Assembly (NCBI GenBank): GCA_018823835.1
Contig: JAHJHT010000002.1
Span: 1,860,001-1,924,000 of the forward strand
Reading direction: 5' to 3'
Length of the DNA: 64,000 nt
Source: Alphaproteobacteria bacterium
GTDB lineage: Bacteria; Pseudomonadota; Alphaproteobacteria; Rhizobiales; Rhizobiaceae
The notes under the pieces were generated by a model. It saw only the letters and a list, made by a program, of their open reading frames with translations. It did not search any database and was not told where the DNA came from. Positions 7,836-17,267 of this stretch are shown here, in pieces (within the stretch, counting starts at the first letter, position 1; each line of letters opens with the position of its first letter). The position numbers and the translations under genes are program-made.

Positions 7836-8945
7836 ATGACCGAGGCAACGCCGTCACGTCCGACACCCCGCGCGGGCATCATGGAAATCGAGGCCTACGT
7901 CCCCGGCAAGAGCGCTGCGGCGTCCGGCGTGTCGAAGATCCACAAGCTGTCCTCGAACGAAAACCCGCTTGGCGCTTCGCCGAAGGTCATCGAGGCGGTG
8001 CGCGACGTTGCCGGCAGGCTCGAATTCTATCCCGACGGTTCCGCCACGCGGCTGCGCGAGGCAATCGCCGAGGCGCACGGGCTGAACCCGGCCAACATCG
8101 TCTGCTCGAACGGCTCGGACGAGATCCTCGGCCTCCTTGCGCAGGCCTATCTGTCTCCGGGCGACGAGGCGATCTTCACCGAGCATGGTTTCCTGGTCTA
8201 CAAGATCTACATCCAGGCCGCGGGCGCCACGCCGGTTAGCGTCAGGGAAAAGGGCGAGCGGGCCGATGTCGACGCCATTCTCGCTGCGGTCACGCCGAAG
8301 ACGAAGATCGTCTTTCTTGCCAACCCCAACAATCCGACGGGCACCTACCTGCCGTTCGAGGAAGTCCGCCGCCTGCACGCCGGCCTGCCCGGCAACGTGC
8401 TGCTGGTGCTCGACGCTGCCTATGCCGAGTATGTCCGGCGCAACGACTACGAGGCCGGCGTTGAGCTGGTCGCCGGGTCTCAGAACGCCGTCATGACGCG
8501 CACCTTCTCCAAGATCCACGGCCTTGGCGGCCTGCGGATCGGCTGGATGTACGCGCCGTCGCATATCGTCGACGTCATCAACCGCATGCGCGGGCCGTTC
8601 AACGTCAACGCGGGCGCCATAGAGGCCGGCATCGCCGCGATGCGCGACCGCGGCCATGTCGATCGCACGATCGAGCACAATGAGCGCTGGTTGCGCTGGC
8701 TGACCGAGGAAATGACCAAGCTCGGGCTGCGCGTCACCCCGAGCGTCGGCAACTTCATCCTCGTGCATTTCCCGGATGGCGAGGCCCACTCGGCCGCAAA
8801 GGCGGACGATTACCTGGCAGCGCGCGGCTACATATTGCGCCGCGTCTCCGGCTATGGCTTCCCCAATGCGCTTCGCATGACGGTCGGCACCGAGGAAGCC
8901 AATCGTGGCGTCATTGCAGCCCTCACCGAATTCCTGAAAAGCTGA
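7836..8945 (+). CDS. hisC: Histidinol-phosphate / aromatic aminotransferase
   Basis: A 369-residue PLP enzyme of the HisC family: [15 protein letters not shown] at the N terminus, [13 protein letters not shown] around the PLP-contact aspartate/asparagine, and the Schiff-base lysine in [16 protein letters not shown]. The upstream open frame is non-coding leader, so I start at ATG 7836. It is followed after 5 bases by tyrC. In rhizobia this hisC copy beside prephenate dehydrogenase is thought to work in aromatic amino acid synthesis as well as, or instead of, histidine synthesis; which it prefers cannot be told here. Confidence 0.93.
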   Translation: MTEATPSRPTPRAGIMEIEAYVPGKSAAASGVSKIHKLSSNENPLGASPKVIEAVRDVAGRLEFYPDGSATRLREAIAEAHGLNPANIVCSNGSDEILGLLAQAYLSPGDEAIFTEHGFLVYKIYIQAAGATPVSVREKGERADVDAILAAVTPKTKIVFLANPNNPTGTYLPFEEVRRLHAGLPGNVLLVLDAAYAEYVRRNDYEAGVELVAGSQNAVMTRTFSKIHGLGGLRIGWMYAPSHIVDVINRMRGPFNVNAGAIEAGIAAMRDRGHVDRTIEHNERWLRWLTEEMTKLGLRVTPSVGNFILVHFPDGEAHSAAKADDYLAARGYILRRVSGYGFPNALRMTVGTEEANRGVIAALTEFLKS

Positions 8946-8950
8946 GCGCG

Positions 8951-9886
8951 ATGTCCGAACCTCTGTTTCCCAGAATCGCGCTGATCGGCATCGGCCTGAT
9001 CGGCTCGTCGCTGGCGCGCGTCATCCGGCGCGAGGGTCTTGCCGGCCACGTCGCCATCGCGACGCGAAGCGCGGCCACGCTGGCGCGGGCGGAGGGACTG
9101 GGGCTCGGCGACAGCTATTCGACCAGCGCCGTCGATGCCGTCCGCGATGCGGACCTCGTCATCATCTCGGTGCCTGTCGGTTCTTCGGGCGCGGTCGCCG
9201 CGGAAATCGCGCCGGCCCTGAAGTCCGGCGCCATCGTCACCGATGTCGGCTCGACCAAGCGTTCGGTGATTTCCCAGATGGAGCCGCACATCCCGGCCGG
9301 TGTGCATTTCATTCCCGGGCACCCGCTTGCCGGTACCGAAAAGTCCGGTCCCGATTCCGGCTTTGCCGAGCTGTTCGAAAACCGCTGGTGCATCTTCACG
9401 CCGCTGCCGGACACCGATCCTGCCGCGCTGGAGCGCCTGTCAAAGTTCTGGCGCCGCTGCGGCTCGAACATCGACACGATGGACCCGGAGCACCACGACA
9501 TGGTGCTCGCCATCGTCTCGCACCTGCCGCACATCATCGCCTACAACATCGTGGGAACGGCCGACGACCTCGAGACCGTCACCAAGTCCGAGGTGATCAA
9601 GTACTCGGCTTCCGGCTTTCGCGATTTTACCCGCCTCGCCGCTTCGGATCCGACCATGTGGCGCGACGTCTGCCTGCACAACAAGGACGCCATTCTCGAG
9701 ATGCTGGCGCGCTTCTCGGAGGATCTCGCCTCGCTGCAACGGGCGATCCGCTGGGGCGATGGCGACAAGCTATTCGACATGTTCACGCATACGCGCGCCG
9801 TGCGCCGCTCGATCATCGAGGCCGGCCAGGATATCGACGTGCCCGATTTCGGTCGCCAGGCGGTCGTGCACCCGCCAAAGAAGTAG
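8951..9886 (+). CDS. tyrC: Prephenate/arogenate dehydrogenase family protein
   Basis: A 311-residue NAD(P)-dependent dehydrogenase. It has the dinucleotide loop ALIGIGLIGSSLAR at residue 10, VTDVGSTKRSVI, and the catalytic-site histidine region HFIPGHPLAGTEKSGP, followed by the helical dimerisation domain with VLAIVSHLPHIIAYN. It oxidatively decarboxylates prephenate or arogenate on the way to tyrosine. There is no ACT or chorismate mutase domain. It forms a two-gene unit with hisC. Confidence 0.93.
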   Translation: MSEPLFPRIALIGIGLIGSSLARVIRREGLAGHVAIATRSAATLARAEGLGLGDSYSTSAVDAVRDADLVIISVPVGSSGAVAAEIAPALKSGAIVTDVGSTKRSVISQMEPHIPAGVHFIPGHPLAGTEKSGPDSGFAELFENRWCIFTPLPDTDPAALERLSKFWRRCGSNIDTMDPEHHDMVLAIVSHLPHIIAYNIVGTADDLETVTKSEVIKYSASGFRDFTRLAASDPTMWRDVCLHNKDAILEMLARFSEDLASLQRAIRWGDGDKLFDMFTHTRAVRRSIIEAGQDIDVPDFGRQAVVHPPKK

Positions 9887-9892
9887 CGCGGC

Positions 9893-10876
9893 TCAGAGCG
9901 GCGGGATATTCCCGAGCTTCACGAAGCTGATATTGGCGCGGCCCTTCTTGATGGTCAGCGGCAGCGATGGTGCGTTGCCCATGAAGGAAAGCGCCGATAC
10001 GCCGGCGATGATCTCGTCGCTGTTCTCGGGGAAGGCGACGGCCAGCACCGTCGACAGGCCGTTGGGATTGCGCACCGTGATCTTCAGATCGGCATCGATG
10101 AGCCCGTCCTCGCCGATCGAAAACGGACCGCTTATGGTCAGGCCGGTTTTCGGTCCGCTGAACAGCGATGCCTCGCGTATCGTCCCGGACTGGCCACGCA
10201 GGTTCTGGATACCCGTGCCGACCAGGCCCACGCCATTGTCTATCGTCAGGTCGGTCTGCCCGGACAGCGGGGGCAGCTTCCGTCCATCGACGCGGGATGG
10301 GTCAACGATGAGGTTGTCGAAGCTCGTCGCGATGTCGAGGTCCTGTCCGTTCGGCCGAAGATGGGCCTGGAAATCACCAACCGTGCCGAGCTGCTTGCCG
10401 GTGACGAGGCTCGCGGCGACGTTGCCGCCCTCGAGCGAGACGCGCTCGGGCAGCGGTTCGGCCCAGCGCACGCTGGCGCGCATGATGTCCCAGTCCAGGT
10501 TGAGCGCGCCGCTGCCGGGCGTGTCCACCATCGCCGGACCGTCGAGCTCGGCGACGAAGCGGAACGGGTCGTAGATCTGCCCGGCCGAGCGGAATTCGCC
10601 CGCGGTGAAGCCGACGGCCTCAGCCGGGTCGGAAAACGAGACCCTGTCGCAATAGAGGCCCAGCCGAAAAGGAAAGCCGCGTGCGACCGGATTCTCGCAG
10701 TCGGCCGAGACGCCGTTGCTGTTCATTTTGGCGATCGTTTGCCGGGCGCTCTTCTCAAAGGCACCGGCGAGATAGTACCAGCCGGCGGTGTAGCCGGCGC
10801 ACAGAACGATGACGAACACTCCCAGCCAGAAGATCCGCCGGCCGTAATTCGTCTGTTTCTCGTCCGTGACGGCCAT
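9893..10876 (-). CDS. DUF2125 domain membrane-anchored protein
   Basis: A 327-residue protein with one N-terminal transmembrane helix (residues about 15-35, IFWLGVFVIVLCAGYTAGWYYLAG) and a long extracytoplasmic beta-rich domain. The segment NPVARGFPFRLGLYCDRVSF is the recognisable DUF2125 motif of rhizobial proteins. The function is unknown. It converges with tyrC and is divergent from chaC. Confidence 0.85.
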   Translation of the reverse strand: MAVTDEKQTNYGRRIFWLGVFVIVLCAGYTAGWYYLAGAFEKSARQTIAKMNSNGVSADCENPVARGFPFRLGLYCDRVSFSDPAEAVGFTAGEFRSAGQIYDPFRFVAELDGPAMVDTPGSGALNLDWDIMRASVRWAEPLPERVSLEGGNVAASLVTGKQLGTVGDFQAHLRPNGQDLDIATSFDNLIVDPSRVDGRKLPPLSGQTDLTIDNGVGLVGTGIQNLRGQSGTIREASLFSGPKTGLTISGPFSIGEDGLIDADLKITVRNPNGLSTVLAVAFPENSDEIIAGVSALSFMGNAPSLPLTIKKGRANISFVKLGNIPPL

Positions 10877-10999
10877 GCTCTTCCTCGATATTCACTTCTG
10901 CACAAATTGTTGCGACGGGTCTGCCCCTGACCGGGCGCATGCGCTAACCCTCCTACGCAGGGCGGCAGCGTCCCGCGCAAAATACACTGGCTAGGCGAT

Positions 11000-11563
11000 A
11001 TGGGCGATTTTTGGGTTTTTGGCTATGGCTCGCTGATGTGGCGGCCCGGATTTGCGCATGTCGAGACGCGCCGGGCGCGGCTGCACGGCTTCCGGCGCTC
11101 GCTCTGCGTCACATCCCACATCTATCGCGGCACGCCGGAGCGGCCGGGGCTGGTGCTCGGGCTCGACCGTGGTGGCTCCTGCGTCGGGATGGCCTTCCGG
11201 GTGCCCGGCGAGCTGCGCGAAGAGGTGATGACCTATCTGCGCGACCGCGAACTCGTCACCAACGTCTATATCGAACGGCACCTGCCGATTCGCCTGGAAA
11301 ACGGCGGCATCGAACCGGCCGTGTCCTATGTCGTCGACCGGCGGCACCACCAGTACGCCGGCAATCTGCACGAATCGGATGCGGCCAGGATGGTCTCGGG
11401 CGCCGTGGGCCAGGCCGGCCCCAACGAGGAATACGTGCTCAACACCGTAGAGCACCTCAGGGCGCTCGGCATCCGCGACCGCTGGCTTGAGGAAGTCGGC
11501 CGGCTCGTCGCGCCGGCGGCGGGCGGGCCTGCGTCGGCCGGCCTTTACGCCCGTGGCAAATGA
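11000..11563 (+). CDS. chaC: Glutathione-specific gamma-glutamylcyclotransferase (ChaC-like)
   Basis: A 187-residue protein opening with FWVFGYGSLMWRPGF, the substrate-binding YGSL loop of the gamma-glutamylcyclotransferase fold, followed by RARLHGFRRSLCV and RGTPERPGLVLGLDRGGSC. The catalytic glutamate lies in YLRDRELVTNVY, as expected for ChaC. It cleaves glutathione to 5-oxoproline and Cys-Gly in the cytosol. The next gene starts about 60 bases downstream and may be cotranscribed. Confidence 0.92.
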   Translation: MGDFWVFGYGSLMWRPGFAHVETRRARLHGFRRSLCVTSHIYRGTPERPGLVLGLDRGGSCVGMAFRVPGELREEVMTYLRDRELVTNVYIERHLPIRLENGGIEPAVSYVVDRRHHQYAGNLHESDAARMVSGAVGQAGPNEEYVLNTVEHLRALGIRDRWLEEVGRLVAPAAGGPASAGLYARGK

Positions 11564-11626
11564 CCTAGTTTCGCCAACAGTGGTTCCGACGCGCCCAGCC
11601 GGAACCGGACCCACGGAGAATTCATC

Positions 11627-12574
11627 TTGCGCAAACGCCGCCTCGGACGAACCGACCTTGAAATCGCCCCGCTCGTCTTCGGCGGCAATGTCTTCGGCTG
11701 GACCGCCGACGAGAAGACCTCGTTCGACCTGCTCGACCGCTTCACCGCGGCCGGGCTCAACGCCATCGACACGGCCGATTCCTACTCGCGCTGGGTCGAG
11801 GGCAATTCGGGCGGCGAATCGGAGACGATCATCGGCCGATGGATGAAGGCGCGCGGCAACCGCGACGAGGTGGTGGTCATTACCAAGGTCGGCTCCGACA
11901 TGGGGCAGGGCAGGAAGGACCTGTCGGCGACCTACATCGCAAGGGCGGTCGAGGATTCTCTGAGGCGCCTGCAGACCGACAGGATCGACCTCTATCTGTC
12001 GCACTGGCCGGACCCGACGGTCGGCTACGAGGAGACGCTCGGCGCCTACCAGCGGCTGATCGAACAGGGCAAGATCCGCCATGCCGGCGCGTCCAACCTC
12101 GATGCCGGGCAGCTGCGCGACGCGCTCGACATATCGCGCGCCAAGGGCCTGCCGCGCTACGAGGTGCTGCAGCCGGAATACAATCTCTACGACCGCGCAA
12201 GCTTCGACGGTCCTCTGCGCGACCTGTGCCTGGCCGAGGACATCGGCGTCATCACCTATTTCAGCCTTGCCAAGGGCTTCCTGTCGGGCAAGTACCGCAG
12301 CAAGGCCGATCTCGGCAAAAGCCCGAGGGGCGGCGGCGTTGCCTCCTACCTCGACGATCGCGGCATGCGCATTCTCGGCGCGCTCGACGCCGTCTCTGCG
12401 CGGCACTCCGCGCAGCCCGCCGAGGTCGCGCTGGCCTGGGTCATTGCCAGGCCGGGCGTCACCGCCCCGATCGCCAGCGCCACGACGCTCGCGCAGGCCG
12501 ACAGCCTTGTCAGGGCCGCGACGCTCGAGCTTGCGCCGGCAGACATCGCGGAACTCGACGCGGCAAGCGGCTGA
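11627..12574 (+). CDS. Aldo/keto reductase
   Basis: A 315-residue TIM-barrel oxidoreductase with the AKR features NAIDTADSYSRW (catalytic Asp and Tyr), VITKVGSD (catalytic Lys), IDLYLSHWPDP (catalytic His), and a C-terminal NADPH-binding region ARPGVTAPIASATTLAQ. It starts at TTG 11627 with GGAG at 11616-11619. The family reduces aldehydes and ketones with NADPH; the natural substrate is not evident. It lies downstream of chaC and converges with plsC. Confidence 0.9.
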   Translation: MRKRRLGRTDLEIAPLVFGGNVFGWTADEKTSFDLLDRFTAAGLNAIDTADSYSRWVEGNSGGESETIIGRWMKARGNRDEVVVITKVGSDMGQGRKDLSATYIARAVEDSLRRLQTDRIDLYLSHWPDPTVGYEETLGAYQRLIEQGKIRHAGASNLDAGQLRDALDISRAKGLPRYEVLQPEYNLYDRASFDGPLRDLCLAEDIGVITYFSLAKGFLSGKYRSKADLGKSPRGGGVASYLDDRGMRILGALDAVSARHSAQPAEVALAWVIARPGVTAPIASATTLAQADSLVRAATLELAPADIAELDAASG

Positions 12575-12580
12575 CTTCGC

Positions 12581-13396
12581 TCAGCCTGCCGGGGCCGCGT
12601 CGCGTCCCTTGCCGGCTTGCGCCAACTCCTTGAGCCGCTTCTGCGCCGTCGGGGGCAGGGGCGGGTGTCCGGGCAGCGATGCCGCCTCGACCAGCAAGGC
12701 ATCGCAGGCTTCCTCGGTCTCGGCGATCAGGCGGCGCATGAATTCCTCGCGCTCCAGACCCGCCGGGATGGGCTTCAGGAAGCGCGCCTTGATCGTGCCG
12801 GGATAGCGCATGAACTTGCGGCGCGGCCACCACAGGCCCGCCACGTGCGCCACCGGGACCACCGGCAGGCCGAGCTGCGCGTAGATCTCGACGATGCCGT
12901 ATTTGTAGAGCGGTTCGTCGCCCGGCGCGCGCCGCGTCCCTTCCGGGTAGATGATGAGCTGGCGGTTGTGCTCCGCCATTTCGCGCTTGGTGTCGATGAC
13001 GGCCTTCTTCAGCGCGACCGAGCGCTTGCCGCGGTTCACCGGGATCATGTCCATCTTCATGATGTACCAGCCGAAAATGGGGATCCAGGTCAGCTCGCGC
13101 TTCAGGATGTAGAGCGGATCGCGCAGCGACGGCAGGAACGCGAAAGTGTCCCAGAAGGACTGGTGCTTCGGGGCGAGGATGAAGGAGCCCTCGGGCAGGT
13201 TCTCCTGGCCGGTGATCTCGCTCTTGGTGCCGACCATCTTTTCCATCAGCCAGAGATTGGTCCTGGCCCAGAATTTCGGGACAAACCAGGCGCGGTGGCG
13301 CGGCGACAGGAAATAGTAGGGAGACCAGCCGATCATCTGGACGATCAGGTTGAGGTAGAAGACGACGTTGAACGCCAGCGATCGGATGATGAGCAT
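12581..13396 (-). CDS. plsC: 1-acyl-sn-glycerol-3-phosphate acyltransferase
   Basis: A 271-residue membrane-associated acyltransferase. It has an N-terminal hydrophobic anchor, the catalytic HX4D box in KHQSFWDTF, and the glycerol-phosphate binding box YPEGTRRAPGD. It acylates lysophosphatidic acid to phosphatidic acid in phospholipid synthesis. It is the last gene of the ftsE-ftsX-ydcF-plsC series on the minus strand, with a gap of about 90 bases to ydcF. Confidence 0.93.
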   Translation of the reverse strand: MLIIRSLAFNVVFYLNLIVQMIGWSPYYFLSPRHRAWFVPKFWARTNLWLMEKMVGTKSEITGQENLPEGSFILAPKHQSFWDTFAFLPSLRDPLYILKRELTWIPIFGWYIMKMDMIPVNRGKRSVALKKAVIDTKREMAEHNRQLIIYPEGTRRAPGDEPLYKYGIVEIYAQLGLPVVPVAHVAGLWWPRRKFMRYPGTIKARFLKPIPAGLEREEFMRRLIAETEEACDALLVEAASLPGHPPLPPTAQKRLKELAQAGKGRDAAPAG

Positions 13397-13489
13397 GGAT
13401 GCGGGACCGGCAGTGAGAGCTGCTCGTTGGTTACACCAGCCGTGTCGAGAATGGAAACGCTTCGGCCGTTCGGCCGGCGGGAAGACGGA

Positions 13490-14212
13490 TCAGTTCTGCG
13501 CGGCGGTCGCGCTCACCACCGAGAGGCCGTTCGCGGTCGGCCGCAGCGGAACGATGCCGCGCGCCAGCGCCAGCAGGTACTTGTTGTATTCGGTGAACAG
13601 CACGCGCAGCGCCGGCGGCTGCAGCCAGCGGCCTTCGTCGAGGCGCGTGTTGACGACCGGGTAGGGCTCCAGCACGGCGTTGCCGAGAAGCCGTCCCATT
13701 TCCAGCATGCTGCGCGGCATGTGGTAGTTGTTGGTGACCAGGATGATCCGGTCATAGGCGTGGCTGCGCACCCATTTTGCGCTTTCCTCGGCATTGCCGA
13801 TCGTGTCGAGGGCAGCATGGTCGATGTCGACGCAGCAGGAAAACAGCTGCTTGCCGCCGCCGGTAACCGCGCTGAGGTCGTCGCGATTGGCGTCCGGGTG
13901 AACGCCGCTGATCAGCAGGCGCTTGCCCTTGCCGGACTTCAGGAGGTCTATCGCGGCGTCGAGGCGCGCCTGGCCGCCGGTCAGCACGATGATGGCGTCG
14001 GCGGTCTCCGGATCGTTCGGCGTGGCGAGCTGGCTGACATGGGTCGAGAAGATGGCAAAGCCGGCGAGGAAGACGACGCCCGCCACCAGGGCGGCAACGC
14101 CGGAAAGCCACAGGACTCGCGCGGGCCGGCGGGCTTCAGCCACGGCACCATCGTCGCGGCCCGCTTCCGTGCGGGCCAAGTCCGAATCCTGGCGTCCCTT
14201 CATCGGCTGCAC
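13490..14212 (-). CDS. YdcF family (DUF218) membrane protein
   Basis: A 240-residue protein with a transmembrane helix at about residues 34-54 and a DUF218 domain: ADAIIVLTGGQARLDAAIDLLKSGKGKRLLISG near residue 85 and ILVTNNYHMPRSMLEMGR later. The family includes E. coli YdcF and SanA/ElyC, linked to envelope integrity. It follows ftsX by about 40 bases. Exact role unknown. Confidence 0.88.
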   Translation of the reverse strand: MQPMKGRQDSDLARTEAGRDDGAVAEARRPARVLWLSGVAALVAGVVFLAGFAIFSTHVSQLATPNDPETADAIIVLTGGQARLDAAIDLLKSGKGKRLLISGVHPDANRDDLSAVTGGGKQLFSCCVDIDHAALDTIGNAEESAKWVRSHAYDRIILVTNNYHMPRSMLEMGRLLGNAVLEPYPVVNTRLDEGRWLQPPALRVLFTEYNKYLLALARGIVPLRPTANGLSVVSATAAQN

Positions 14213-14252
14213 ATCTAGCCCTGAATTGCGGCAATGTATGGGTTGGCTGATA

Positions 14253-15230
14253 TCATGAGTCGGTCTGGCGTGTATCGAGGTCGGTCAGATAGGCGATGAC
14301 CGTCAGGTGCGAAGTCGCGGCAGTCAATATGCCAATCACCAGAACGATGAGCGCAACGCCGCCATAGCCGCTGGCGCCGATGGCGAAATTGCCGAACAGG
14401 GCAGTCGCCTGGTCTGCCTCGGGCGTTGCCAGGTTGCGGGACGACCAGAACGAAAAGACGATGAAGACGAGGACGGCCGCAAGGCCGCCAGACGCGGCGC
14501 CCTTCATGCCCGTCAGCAGGAAATGGCGGCGGAACTCGGTTGCGATGAAGCGCCCCTCGGCGCCGACGAAATGCAGCACCTCGATGATGTGGCCGTTGCC
14601 GGCCATCGCGCCGCGCGTTGCAAAAACGACCGACAGCACCGTTGCGGTCAGCATCAGCGCCAACGCCGCAACCCCGATCGTCACGGTGGTGCGCGCCATC
14701 GTCACAAGGCGGTCGACCCAGGTCCGGTGATCGTCGATGCTGGCTTCCGGCACGACGGCGGAGAGCGCGATGCGCAGCCGCTCGAAATTCGGCGGATAGG
14801 CCTCGTTGAGCGTCACGATGATCAGCCGTGGCACCGGCAGCTCGTCGATGTCGAGACCGCTGCCGAGCCAGGGTTCGAGCAGGCGGGCGGTTGCCTCGCG
14901 GTCGACGATGCGCGTGCCGACGATGCCGGGAAAGCCGCCCGCGACCGCCGCCGCCTTTTCCAGCGCGGCCTCCATGTCCAGCCCCTCTGCCGGCTTGATC
15001 TGGATGGTTGCCTCGCGCGAGATCTGGTTCTCCCAGACGGCGGCCGTGTCGTGCACGAGCGTCACCGCGCCGAGCGTCAGGCATGACAGGAAGGTCATGA
15101 TGGCGATGACCGAAATCAGCGCGCGGCCGGCAATGTTCTGCGCCGGCACGATCGGCGCCATGCGGCGCTGGACCCGCGGCGTGACGATCTCCTCGTGGTC
15201 GAACTCGTCCTCGGCGGTTGTGTCAGTCAT
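14253..15230 (-). CDS. ftsX: Cell division protein FtsX (ABC permease)
   Basis: A 325-residue inner membrane protein with four hydrophobic segments and an extracytoplasmic loop after the first, matching FtsX. With FtsE it forms an ABC-type complex that activates peptidoglycan hydrolases at the divisome. Its start overlaps the ftsE end by 8 bases. The N-terminal cytoplasmic tail is acidic (TTAEDEFDHEEI), as in other rhizobial FtsX proteins. Confidence 0.9.
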   Translation of the reverse strand: MTDTTAEDEFDHEEIVTPRVQRRMAPIVPAQNIAGRALISVIAIMTFLSCLTLGAVTLVHDTAAVWENQISREATIQIKPAEGLDMEAALEKAAAVAGGFPGIVGTRIVDREATARLLEPWLGSGLDIDELPVPRLIIVTLNEAYPPNFERLRIALSAVVPEASIDDHRTWVDRLVTMARTTVTIGVAALALMLTATVLSVVFATRGAMAGNGHIIEVLHFVGAEGRFIATEFRRHFLLTGMKGAASGGLAAVLVFIVFSFWSSRNLATPEADQATALFGNFAIGASGYGGVALIVLVIGILTAATSHLTVIAYLTDLDTRQTDS

Positions 15231-15882
15231 AGATGTCGAGCCTTCCGCCGGACAGGATCATGCGGCGCGCGTCGACCTGTTCCATCAGGCCGAGATCGTG
15301 GGTGGCGATGACGACCGCGGTGCCCAGCCGGTTGAGCTCGATGAAGAGCCGCAGGAGCCGGCGGGCGAGCGGCGGATCGACATTGCCCGTCGGCTCGTCG
15401 GCGAGCAGGATCTGCGGCTGCTCTATCAGTGCGCGGGCGATAGCCGCACGCTGCTTTTCGCCGCCCGAGAGCACCGGCGGAAGCACATGCATGCGCTCGC
15501 CGAGACCGACCCATTTCAGGAGTTCGGTGACGTCGCTGCGGTAGCTCGCCTCCTCGCGGCCACGCACGCGCAGCGGCAGGGCGACGTTCTCGTAGGTCGT
15601 CATGTGGTCGAGCAGGCGGAAATCCTGGAACACCACGCCGATGCGCCGCCTGATATGCGGCAGCTCGCGCCGGGTGATGCGTGCGCGGTCCTTGCCGAAC
15701 ACGGAGATCAGGCCGCGCGTCGGCTTGAGGGAGAGGAACAGCATGCGCAGCAGCGACGTCTTGCCGGCGCCGGAGGGACCGCTCAGAAACTGGAACGATC
15801 GCTCCGGTATCTCGAAGGAGAGATCGCGAAGAATCTCTGCCCCCATACCGTAACGCAGACCGACATTTTCGAAACGGATCAA
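15223..15882 (-). CDS. ftsE: Cell division ATP-binding protein FtsE
   Basis: A 219-residue ABC ATPase: Walker A GPSGAGKTSLLRML near residue 37, the signature LSGGEKQRAAIARAL, Walker B ILLADEPTGNVD, and a switch histidine in IATHDLGL. The length and the overlap with ftsX identify it as FtsE rather than a general exporter subunit. About 180 bases separate it from the divergent gene at 16062. Confidence 0.94.
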   Translation of the reverse strand: MIRFENVGLRYGMGAEILRDLSFEIPERSFQFLSGPSGAGKTSLLRMLFLSLKPTRGLISVFGKDRARITRRELPHIRRRIGVVFQDFRLLDHMTTYENVALPLRVRGREEASYRSDVTELLKWVGLGERMHVLPPVLSGGEKQRAAIARALIEQPQILLADEPTGNVDPPLARRLLRLFIELNRLGTAVVIATHDLGLMEQVDARRMILSGGRLDIYD

Positions 15883-16061
15883 GTGCTGGAAACCTCGACT
15901 GACGGCTCCGGAGGGCCGGACCGTTTACATTGTCCGACCATCGGACCCGCATGGTTAATCACGGGTTAATTTGCGCTCCAGACGCGGACAAAGTCGTGAA
16001 GCGTTAACCATTTCGGTTTACCCCCAAACCGACAAGGCTCCAAAGGGTGATCGGCTGAGAA

Positions 16062-16709
16062 ATGGCTGACGACGAAAGGCCACGCCCGGTTTCCGGCGAA
16101 ATAATGACCGACGCGCCGGAAACGGCCGGATCGAACCCTGCCGGCCAGCAGGGAAACGATATCGTCGACGCGGAATACGAGATCGTCTCCGCAAGCCCGG
16201 ATCGCAAGCCCGCGCCCGCACAAGCCGCCGCATCCATCGGGTCGGCCGCAGCACCGCTTGCCGGCATGGAGATGCTGAGCCGCAGGAAGGCGGACCCGCA
16301 GAACGCGGTTTCGCGGCGCGGGGGCCCGGCATTCTGGGCATTCGGCGTCGGGCTCGCCCTCGCAGCCTTCTGGGTCTCCGGCGGTCACGCCCTCGTTCGC
16401 AGCGCGCCTTTCCTTGCAGCGCCACAGCAATTGCAGGCGCTGCGCATTTCCGGCGTCACGTCGCGCGTCGACGTATCAGGGCCGCGGCCGGTTCTTTTCG
16501 TTGACGGCGAGGCCGCCAATGACGGCAGTTCGGTCGAGACCCTGCCTGCGCTCGAGATCACCGTCACCGGCGACGACGGCCGAATCACCCACTACAGGTT
16601 GGGGACAGGCGACCGTCCGCTGGCGCCTGGCGAAACATTCGCCTTTTCGAGCCGCCTCGATGTGCCTAAGAACGGGGTGAAGACCGTTTCGGTCACCTTC
16701 GGCGAATAG
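16062..16709 (+). CDS. Single-pass membrane protein with DUF3426-like domain
   Basis: A 215-residue protein not matched to a named family with certainty. It has a Pro/Ala-rich cytoplasmic N terminus, one transmembrane helix at about residues 86-104 (AFWAFGVGLALAAFWVSGG), and a C-terminal beta domain (LQALRISGVTSRVDVSGP onward). Related proteins beside ftsE in rhizobia carry an N-terminal zinc ribbon; I see no cysteine pairs here, so the ribbon is absent. The gene precedes hpt by 10 bases and is probably cotranscribed with it. Confidence 0.65.
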   Translation: MADDERPRPVSGEIMTDAPETAGSNPAGQQGNDIVDAEYEIVSASPDRKPAPAQAAASIGSAAAPLAGMEMLSRRKADPQNAVSRRGGPAFWAFGVGLALAAFWVSGGHALVRSAPFLAAPQQLQALRISGVTSRVDVSGPRPVLFVDGEAANDGSSVETLPALEITVTGDDGRITHYRLGTGDRPLAPGETFAFSSRLDVPKNGVKTVSVTFGE

Positions 16710-16719
16710 GATCGGAAAA

Positions 16720-17262
16720 ATGCCAGTAGTCAGGGGCAAGGACATCGAGGTCCTGTACTCCGCGTCGGCCATTGCGCGGCGCAATCTCGAACTCGCCAAG
16801 GACATCGCCGAGCGCGACTACCACGATCTGCTGGTGATCTCGATCCTCAAGGGCTCCTTCATCTTTGCGGCGGACCTCATCCGCGCCATGCACGATGTCG
16901 GCCTGTCGCCGGAAGTCGAGTTCATTTTCATCTCCAGCTATGGCGCCGGCACGACCAGCGGCGAGGTCAGGGTGCTGCGCGACATCGACAACGAGGTCGC
17001 CGGGCGCGACGTGCTCTTGATCGACGACATTCTGGAATCCGGCAAGACGCTGTCCTTTACCCGCGACCTGATGCTGTCGCGCGGCGCGAAAAGCGTCTCC
17101 ATCGCCGTGCTGCTCGACAAGGCGATGCGCCGCCAGACCTCGCTCAACGCCGATCACGTCGGCTTCGACTGCCCGGATTATTTCGTGGTCGGCTACGGCA
17201 TGGACGTCGCGCATGCCTTCCGCGAGCTGCCCTTCGTCGGCATCGTCAAGGGCGACGCCTGA
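16720..17262 (+). CDS. hpt: Hypoxanthine phosphoribosyltransferase
   Basis: A 180-residue type I phosphoribosyltransferase. The PRPP loop is DVLLIDDILESGKTL, the catalytic-loop neighbourhood is FIFISSYGAGTTSGEVRVL, and the base-contact region is VGFDCPDYFVVGYGMD. It salvages hypoxanthine and guanine to IMP and GMP in the cytosol. The next GST gene starts 5 bases downstream. Confidence 0.93.
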   Translation: MPVVRGKDIEVLYSASAIARRNLELAKDIAERDYHDLLVISILKGSFIFAADLIRAMHDVGLSPEVEFIFISSYGAGTTSGEVRVLRDIDNEVAGRDVLLIDDILESGKTLSFTRDLMLSRGAKSVSIAVLLDKAMRRQTSLNADHVGFDCPDYFVVGYGMDVAHAFRELPFVGIVKGDA

Positions 17263-17267
17263 GCCGC

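Noticed and set aside
12617..14218. 533-residue open frame on the plus strand
   Set aside because: Antisense shadow of plsC and ydcF, both of which have complete catalytic or family motifs.
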